Shown: positions 59,272 through 64,000 of the stretch, in pieces
Layout: the number at the start of each line of letters is the position of its first letter
Position numbering within the stretch: the stretch's first letter is position 1
Source: Nonomuraea basaltis
Lineage (GTDB): Bacteria; Actinomycetota; Actinomycetes; Streptosporangiales; Streptosporangiaceae
Direction: 5' to 3'
DNA: 64,000 bases
Assembly: GCF_005893125.1 (NCBI RefSeq)
Contig: NZ_VCJS01000017.1
Span: 43,591 to 107,590 of the forward strand
The notes under the pieces: generated by a model
Seen by the model: only the letters and a program-made list of their open reading frames with translations
The model's database searches: none
Told to the model about the DNA's origin: nothing
Program-made: the position numbers and the translations under genes

Positions 59272-60695
59272 TGGCGATCTTCGAGTACGCCCCCGCGCCC
59301 GAGTCCCGCGACGTCGTCGATCTCCAGCCGTCATATGGGCTGTTCATCAACGGCGAGTTCACCGACGGCTCAGGCCCCTCCTTCAAGACGATCAATCCGG
59401 CGACCGAGGAGCCGCTGGCCGAGATCGCCGCCGCCACCTCCGACGACGTGGACCGGGCGGTGCAGGCCGCGCGCAAGGCGTTCGGGGTCTGGAGTGCGCT
59501 GCCCGGCGCCGAACGGGCCAAATATCTGTTCCGCATCGCCCGCATCATCCAGGAACGCGCCCGCGAACTGGCGGTGCTGGAGTCACTGGACAACGGCAAG
59601 CCGATCCGCGAGTCGCGCGACGTGGACGTGCCGCTGGTGGCGGCGCACTTCTTCTACTACGCAGGCTGGGCCGACAAACTGGCCTATGCCGGGTTCGGCA
59701 CAAAGGCGCTGGGCGTGGCCGGGCAGGTGATCCCGTGGAACTTCCCGCTGCTCATGCTGGCCTGGAAGATCGCGCCGGCGCTGGCGTGCGGGAACACGGT
59801 GGTGCTCAAGCCGGCCGAGACGACGCCGCTGACCGCACTGCTGTTCGCCGACATCTGCCGGCAGGCCGACCTGCCGCCGGGCGTGGTCAACATCGTGACC
59901 GGCGCGGGCGAGACCGGCGCGGCCGTGGTCGCCCATCCCGACGTGAACAAGGTGGCCTTCACCGGCTCCACCGAGGTCGGCCGGATCATCGCCAGGACCG
60001 TGGCGGGCACCGGCAAGAAGCTGACCCTGGAGCTGGGCGGCAAGGCGGCCAACATCGTGTTCGAGGACGCCGCCATCGATCAGGCCGTCGAGGGCATCGT
60101 CAACGGCATCTTCTTCAACCAGGGCCACGTCTGCTGCGCGGGCTCGCGGCTGCTGGTGCAGGAGTCGATCCGGGACGAGCTGCTGGAGGCACTCAAGCGC
60201 AGGATGGGCACGCTGCGCGTGGGCGACCCGCTGGACAAGAATACCGACGTCGGCGCGATCAACTCCGCCGACCAGCTCGCCAAGATCCGTGAGCTGTCCG
60301 AGATCGGCGAGTCGGAGGGGGCCGAGCGCTGGTCGCCGGCGTGCGAGCTGCCCGAGCGCGGCTTCTGGTTCCCACCCACGGTCTTCACCGGGGTCGCGCA
60401 GTCGCACACGATCGCCAGGGACGAGATCTTCGGCCCGGTGCTGTCCGTGCTGACCTTCCGCACTCCGGCCGAGGCCGTCGAGAAGGCCAACAACACCCCG
60501 TACGGGCTGTCGGCCGGGATCTGGACGGAGAAGGGCTCGCGCATCCTGTGGATGGCCGACCAGCTCCGGGCCGGCGTCATCTGGGCCAACACCTTCAACA
60601 AGTTCGACCCCGCCTCACCCTTCGGCGGCTACAAGGAATCCGGCTACGGCCGCGAAGGCGGGTTGCTCGGGCTGGAGGCATACCTCGATGGGTGA
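59268..60695 (+). CDS. Aldehyde dehydrogenase
   Basis: 475 aa. Catalytic Glu in LELGGKAANIVF, catalytic Cys in GHVCCAGSR, NAD motif FTGSTEVGRII, and the signature IPWNFPLLMLAWKIAPAL are all present. It starts at ATG 59268 inside the deoC stop (ATGA). The last residues are LEAYLDG, but a tandem repeat has been inserted here: the third repeat copy would give the usual LEAYLDV terminus. It is probably the acetaldehyde-oxidising step after DeoC. Confidence 0.94.
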   Translation: MMAIFEYAPAPESRDVVDLQPSYGLFINGEFTDGSGPSFKTINPATEEPLAEIAAATSDDVDRAVQAARKAFGVWSALPGAERAKYLFRIARIIQERARELAVLESLDNGKPIRESRDVDVPLVAAHFFYYAGWADKLAYAGFGTKALGVAGQVIPWNFPLLMLAWKIAPALACGNTVVLKPAETTPLTALLFADICRQADLPPGVVNIVTGAGETGAAVVAHPDVNKVAFTGSTEVGRIIARTVAGTGKKLTLELGGKAANIVFEDAAIDQAVEGIVNGIFFNQGHVCCAGSRLLVQESIRDELLEALKRRMGTLRVGDPLDKNTDVGAINSADQLAKIRELSEIGESEGAERWSPACELPERGFWFPPTVFTGVAQSHTIARDEIFGPVLSVLTFRTPAEAVEKANNTPYGLSAGIWTEKGSRILWMADQLRAGVIWANTFNKFDPASPFGGYKESGYGREGGLLGLEAYLDG

Positions 60696-60775
60696 GCGTG
60701 AGATTGCTGGGGGGAGGCATACCTCGATGGGTGAGCGTGAGATTGCTGGGTGGGAGGCATACCTCGATGTGTGAG
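60675..60775 (+). repeat. 2.5-copy tandem repeat of 39/40 bp across the ALDH stop codon
   Basis: Copies start at 60675, 60714 and 60754, each opening with GAGGCATACCTCGATG (which contains the palindrome GAGG-CATA-CCTC). Copies 1 and 2 continue GGTGAGCGTGAGATTGCTGG; copy 3 breaks off after GATGTGTGAGC. Removing the 79 bp of copies 1 and 2 restores a normal gene end (GAG GCA TAC CTC GAT GTG TGA). Confidence 0.93.
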
Positions 60776-60953
60776 CACCGCCGCCCGGGACGCGGGAAAC
60801 GGCGTGCCCAGGCCACCCGCGGCCATGCCTTCGCCCGGGCCGGACGTCCCGTACGCACCGGCTGGTACGCACACCGCTGCGGCGTGAGCCGGTGCGGGCA
60901 CGTCTTCTTGTCGGTCGAGATGTCGCATGAGTCCACGTGGAGAGGCCGGGGCG

Positions 60954-61799
60954 ATGAGTAGGTTGTCCGTCAGAAAGACCTACAAGCTGTACATCGGAGG
61001 GGCGTTCCCGCGCTCTGAGAGTGGGAGGTCCTACCCCGTGACCTCGCCCAAGGGCGAATTCCTCGCCAACGCCTCGCGGGCCTCGCGCAAAGACGCCCGC
61101 GACGCCGTGGTGGCCGCGCGCAAGGCATTCGCCGGCTGGTCGGGCGCCACCGCCTACAACCGGGGGCAGATCCTCTACCGGGTCGCCGAGATGCTGGAGG
61201 GGCGCCGCGCCCAGTTCGCCGAGGAGCTGGGCGGCGGCAAGAAGGCGGCACTGGAGGCGGTGGACGCCGCGGTGGACCGCCTGGTCTGGTACGCGGGGTG
61301 GTCCGACAAGATCGCCTCGGTGCACGGGGCCGCCAACCCGGTCGCCGGCCCGTACTTCAACCTGTCCTCGCCCGAGCCGACCGGCGTGGTCGCGATCGTC
61401 GCGCCCGCCGATCCGCTGCTCGGGCTCGTGTCGGTGGTCGCGCCGGTGATCGTCACCGGCAACACCTGCGTCGTGGTGGCCTCCGAGCCGTCGCCGCTGG
61501 CCTCGATCACCCTGGCCGAGGTGCTGGCCACCTCCGACCTGCCCGGCGGCGTCGTGAACGTCCTCACCGGACGGCAGGCCGAGCTCGCTCCCTGGCTGGC
61601 GGCGCACATGGACGTCAACGGGATCGACCTGACCGGGGTGACGGACGCCGACCTGGCGCTGAGGTGCGAGCAGGAGGCGGCGGAGAACCTCAAGCGCGTC
61701 CTGCGCCCGGTCCAGGAGGACTGGGCGGCCGATCCGAGGATCGGGCGGATGACGCGGTTCCTGGAGACCAAGACCGTCTGGCATCCGGTCGGGATCTGA
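60954..61799 (+). CDS. Short aldehyde-dehydrogenase-like protein without the catalytic cysteine
   Basis: 281 aa from ATG 60954. It has the N-terminal ALDH part (YKLYIGGAFPRSESGRSYPV, SRKDARDAVVAARKAFAGWS) and the PTGVVAIVAPADPLLG region, but the sequence ends before the catalytic Cys domain. Full-length ALDHs are ~480 aa. Comparable short ALDH-like genes follow deoC-ALDH in other actinomycetes, so it is probably a genuine accessory subunit or dimer partner and not a recent truncation. Confidence 0.85.
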   Translation: MSRLSVRKTYKLYIGGAFPRSESGRSYPVTSPKGEFLANASRASRKDARDAVVAARKAFAGWSGATAYNRGQILYRVAEMLEGRRAQFAEELGGGKKAALEAVDAAVDRLVWYAGWSDKIASVHGAANPVAGPYFNLSSPEPTGVVAIVAPADPLLGLVSVVAPVIVTGNTCVVVASEPSPLASITLAEVLATSDLPGGVVNVLTGRQAELAPWLAAHMDVNGIDLTGVTDADLALRCEQEAAENLKRVLRPVQEDWAADPRIGRMTRFLETKTVWHPVGI

Positions 61800-61805
61800 G
61801 CTGGT

Positions 61806-62340
61806 TCAGGCAGGAATGTTGTGGTTCAGGCGGAGGAGGTGGCGCGGGTCCCACCGGGCTTTGAGCGCGGTCAGGCGCTCGTAGTCCTCCGGTTCGTACG
61901 CCTTGCGCACCTCCGCCGGCGTGGCGTTGTCGCCGTACAGGAAGTTGAGCACGCGCCCGCCGGTGGCCCACGGGGCCAGCGCCCGCGCGACCCGGTCGTG
62001 CGCCGGGCGCAGGGCGTTCGTGTCCGTGCCCGGAGACCGCGCCCACCTGAGGGGACGAGCCGGACAGCGGGGCCAGGCCGTGCCGGGCGGCCTCCTCGAT
62101 GACGCGCTCCCACTTCGCGCCTGCCTCGACGCGGGCCGTGGCGGTGGCGGGGTCGACGCGGACCCCGTTCATCCGGCCGGTGGTGATCAGCAGGCCGCCC
62201 GACGCGGCGACGGGGAGGCCGTGGCCGGTGGCCTGGACGGCGACGGGCAGGTCGGCGGCGGCGCGGGCCACGGCCTGTCCGACGTCGTCGGGGCCGGTGG
62301 CGGGAACGATCAGGTCGGGCTCGTGCGCGGCGAGGAGCTG
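61806..62340 (-). pseudogene. FAD-linked (BBE-type) oxidase, truncated and internally deleted
   Basis: The upstream part reads EPDLIVPATGPDDVGQAVAR, then VAVQATGHGLPVAASGGLLI and GAKWERVIEEAARHGLAPLS, the FAD-binding domain of berberine-bridge-like oxidases. The sequence then degenerates. A second frame gives LNFLYGDNATPAEVRKAYEP and WDPRHLLRLNHNIP with a stop at 61806-61808, the BBE C-terminus. Several hundred residues between are missing, and the 5' end begins directly at the amidase stop. Confidence 0.8.
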
Positions 62341-63780
62341 TTAGTTATAGCCGGGCGCTCTGACGAGCGGGTGGGCCGACTGGAGCTGGGCGGCCAGGCC
62401 GAGCAGATGGGGCTCACCGCCGGGCGGCGCGACGAGCTGGACGCCGATCGGCATCGCGCTGGAGTGGGTGGCGATGGGGACGGTGATCGCGGGCCAGCCG
62501 CACATGTTCCAGGGACTCGCGGCGGGGGCGAACCTGACGTTGGCCAGCGCGTTGCGGAGGAAGCCGCGCTCGCCCCAGCGCTCCGCCCTGGGCGGGATGG
62601 TGGCCAGGACGGACGTGATCAGCACGTCCGCGTCACCGAACCACTGGTCGGCCCCGTAGGCGCGCCAGCGCTCGCGGCCGCGTACGCCGTTCAGCTTCAG
62701 CGCGGCGAGCACCCGGCCCGCGCGGGCCAGCGACCGGGTGCGCCGCTCCAGGCTCCGCCGGTCCAGCCCCTCCGCCGCGGCGGCGGACCGGCACAGCCAC
62801 GTGGCGATCGTGGCGTGGCCGAGCCAGGCGGGCAGCCTGCGGGTGTGCTCGACCACGGTGTGCCCGGCCACGCGCAACGTCTCCGCCGCCGCGCGCACCG
62901 CGGCCTGAAACTCCTTGTCCATGGGCAGGCCGACGGGCAGCGGCTGAGGGGCGTACGCCACCCGCAGGTCGAACGGCTCCGGGCTGTCCGGCGGCGGCTG
63001 CGGATCCCACACCTCGGCGTCGTCGGCCCAGACCGAGCGCAGCATGGGCGGTCGCGGATCGACCCTCCGGCCGGTGCGCCACGCCTCCGCCAGCGCCGGG
63101 TCGGCGGCCAGTACGGACAGCATCAGTGACAGGTCGGCCACGGTCGTGGTCAGCGGGCCGTTCTCGGTCAGCCCGTCCCAGTCGTCGGCCGGCCCGGGCA
63201 CCAGGCCGGTGCCCGGCTTGATGGCCAGCACGCCGCAGGCCGCGGCCGGGATGCGCAACGAGCCCATGCCGTCGTTGCCGAGCGCGATCGGCACCATGCC
63301 GGCCGCCACGGCCGCGGCGCTGCCCGACGACGAGCCGCCGGAGGTGCGCGCCGGGTTCCAGGGGTTGCGGACGATGCCGTACGCGCTGTCGCCGAACGCG
63401 GTCAGCCCCAGCTCGGGCAGATTCGTCAGCCCGACGATCACCGCGCCCGCCGCGCGCAGCCGTGCCACCGTCACGTGGTCCTGCGGCGCGGGCGAGTCGG
63501 CGGTCCCGGCGGATCCGCCGCGGGTCGGCTCGCCCGCGACCTCCAGGTTGTCCTTGACGGCCACCGGCACTCCGGCGAGCGGCAGCTCCGCCAGGTCACG
63601 GCGTTTCTGCACGGCCTGGGCCTCCTCCACGGCCTGCTCCCTGACCCGTCGAAACGCTCCTACCCTGGGATCCCGCTCCGAGATGACGTGGAGATGCTCC
63701 TCGACGACGGTCGTGGCGGTGACCTCGCCGTGCCGGACGGCCGTGGCGATCTCGATGGCGGACCTTCCTGCCCACAACAT
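62341..63780 (-). CDS. Amidase (amidase-signature family)
   Basis: 479 aa from ATG 63780. The Ser-Ser-Lys triad region is present: VAVKDNLEVAGEPTRGGSAG with the catalytic Lys, and TSGGSSSGSAAAVAAGMVPI with the cis-Ser and nucleophile region. The usual GSDGGGSIRIPA appears as GNDGMGSLRIPA, an unusual variant. The C-terminus (AHPLVRAPGYN) fits the family end, and its stop directly abuts the remnant oxidase. The substrate could be an aliphatic or aryl amide. Confidence 0.9.
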   Translation of the reverse strand: MLWAGRSAIEIATAVRHGEVTATTVVEEHLHVISERDPRVGAFRRVREQAVEEAQAVQKRRDLAELPLAGVPVAVKDNLEVAGEPTRGGSAGTADSPAPQDHVTVARLRAAGAVIVGLTNLPELGLTAFGDSAYGIVRNPWNPARTSGGSSSGSAAAVAAGMVPIALGNDGMGSLRIPAAACGVLAIKPGTGLVPGPADDWDGLTENGPLTTTVADLSLMLSVLAADPALAEAWRTGRRVDPRPPMLRSVWADDAEVWDPQPPPDSPEPFDLRVAYAPQPLPVGLPMDKEFQAAVRAAAETLRVAGHTVVEHTRRLPAWLGHATIATWLCRSAAAAEGLDRRSLERRTRSLARAGRVLAALKLNGVRGRERWRAYGADQWFGDADVLITSVLATIPPRAERWGERGFLRNALANVRFAPAASPWNMCGWPAITVPIATHSSAMPIGVQLVAPPGGEPHLLGLAAQLQSAHPLVRAPGYN

Positions 63781-63938
63781 GACTAGAGTCTGCAGGTTTT
63801 CCCTCTTCCTCGCGAGCACCTTTTTGGCTCCCCGCCGGCGTTCACCACCGGCTGGGTCGCCCGGTATGGCTCGCCTAGAAGATCACTGAAGATGTTGGGC
63901 TCTAGTCGTGCTGTGGACGAGGGGTCAGACTCGTCGAT

Positions 63939-64000
63939 ATGCAGGGCGAATGGAGTGGGGAACTGGTCGGCCCGGATGTGTGGCAGACCTGCCGTGAGCT
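63939..64000 (+). CDS. Possible start of a gene running off the window end
   Basis: ATG 63939 opens QGEWSGELVGPDVWQTCRE and is still open at the last base. A GAGGGG lies ~18 nt upstream. Too short to identify. Confidence 0.25.
   Translation, partial: MQGEWSGELVGPDVWQTCRE

Noticed and set aside
60675..60775. CRISPR array at the repeated 39-bp unit
   Set aside because: The units are directly adjacent with no unique spacers, only 2.5 copies, and contain the end of a coding gene; no cas genes are present.

Overview
The window is about 70% GC actinobacterial chromosome, probably from the Streptosporangiaceae or a close relative such as Nonomuraea. This rests on the codon bias, a cvn conservon with two P450 genes, mycothiol-type and F420-type enzymes, and the conserved housekeeping run tRNA-Thr / tRNA-Met / rpmG / two MaoC hydratases / murB. 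No species can be named from the sequence alone.

Layout. 1-14.9 kb: a RidA fragment, a DUF488 protein, a complete conservon on the minus strand (cvnA-B-C-D-P450-P450, 909-6286), then scattered single genes (zinc-ribbon protein, MmyB-like regulator beside an alcohol dehydrogenase, GNAT, PPOX-type flavin/F420 enzyme, methyltransferase, maltokinase-cap-like protein, GIY-YIG nuclease). 15.4-23.9 kb: a dense block of STAND NTPases. A minus-strand operon encodes an nSTAND-TM-WD40 protein, an unknown 216-aa protein and a NACHT protein with a polytopic membrane domain; a divergent gene encodes an HTH-NB-ARC protein without TPRs. 24-29.5 kb: a rifamycin-resistance locus in decay. A 19-bp rifamycin-associated element (RAE) precedes a rifamycin-glycosyltransferase-like gene (rgt) coupled to helR, and rgt is split by a 2.3-kb TnpB-only insertion element. 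29.6-35 kb: more eroded genes (aldo/keto reductase, VOC protein, HAD phosphatase) among intact ones (membrane protein, CYP105-like P450, expansin-like protein). 35-45.5 kb: mostly intact genes: MDMPI protein, membrane-anchored trypsin-like protease, SnoaL-like protein, a GNAT gene behind a SAM-I riboswitch, flavin reductase, NUDIX, Ca2+/H+ antiporter, DrrAB-like ABC exporter, GH25 muramidase and a broken NlpC/P60 gene. 45.5-53 kb: conserved core with two tRNA genes, an EspI-like ParA protein, rpmG, hadA/hadB-like genes, a GT-like protein, murB, and a yybP-ykoY (Mn2+) riboswitch before a GDT1-family exporter. 53-64 kb: FAD monooxygenase with divergent TetR and two operator palindromes, LAL-type LuxR regulator, a 48-aa conserved-looking protein, a deoC-ALDH-ALDH-like operon with a tandem repeat at the first ALDH stop, a deleted FAD-linked oxidase and an amidase.

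Two themes stand out. One is signalling ATPases and GTPases: the conservon, four STAND-type proteins including the LuxR regulator, and a ParA protein. The other is unusually frequent gene erosion: more than ten recognisable fragments, several with identifiable junctions. The strongest candidates for new biology are the RAE-rgt-helR locus interrupted by a TnpB element whose predicted guide would match the gene it interrupts, and the NACHT / unknown / nSTAND operon.
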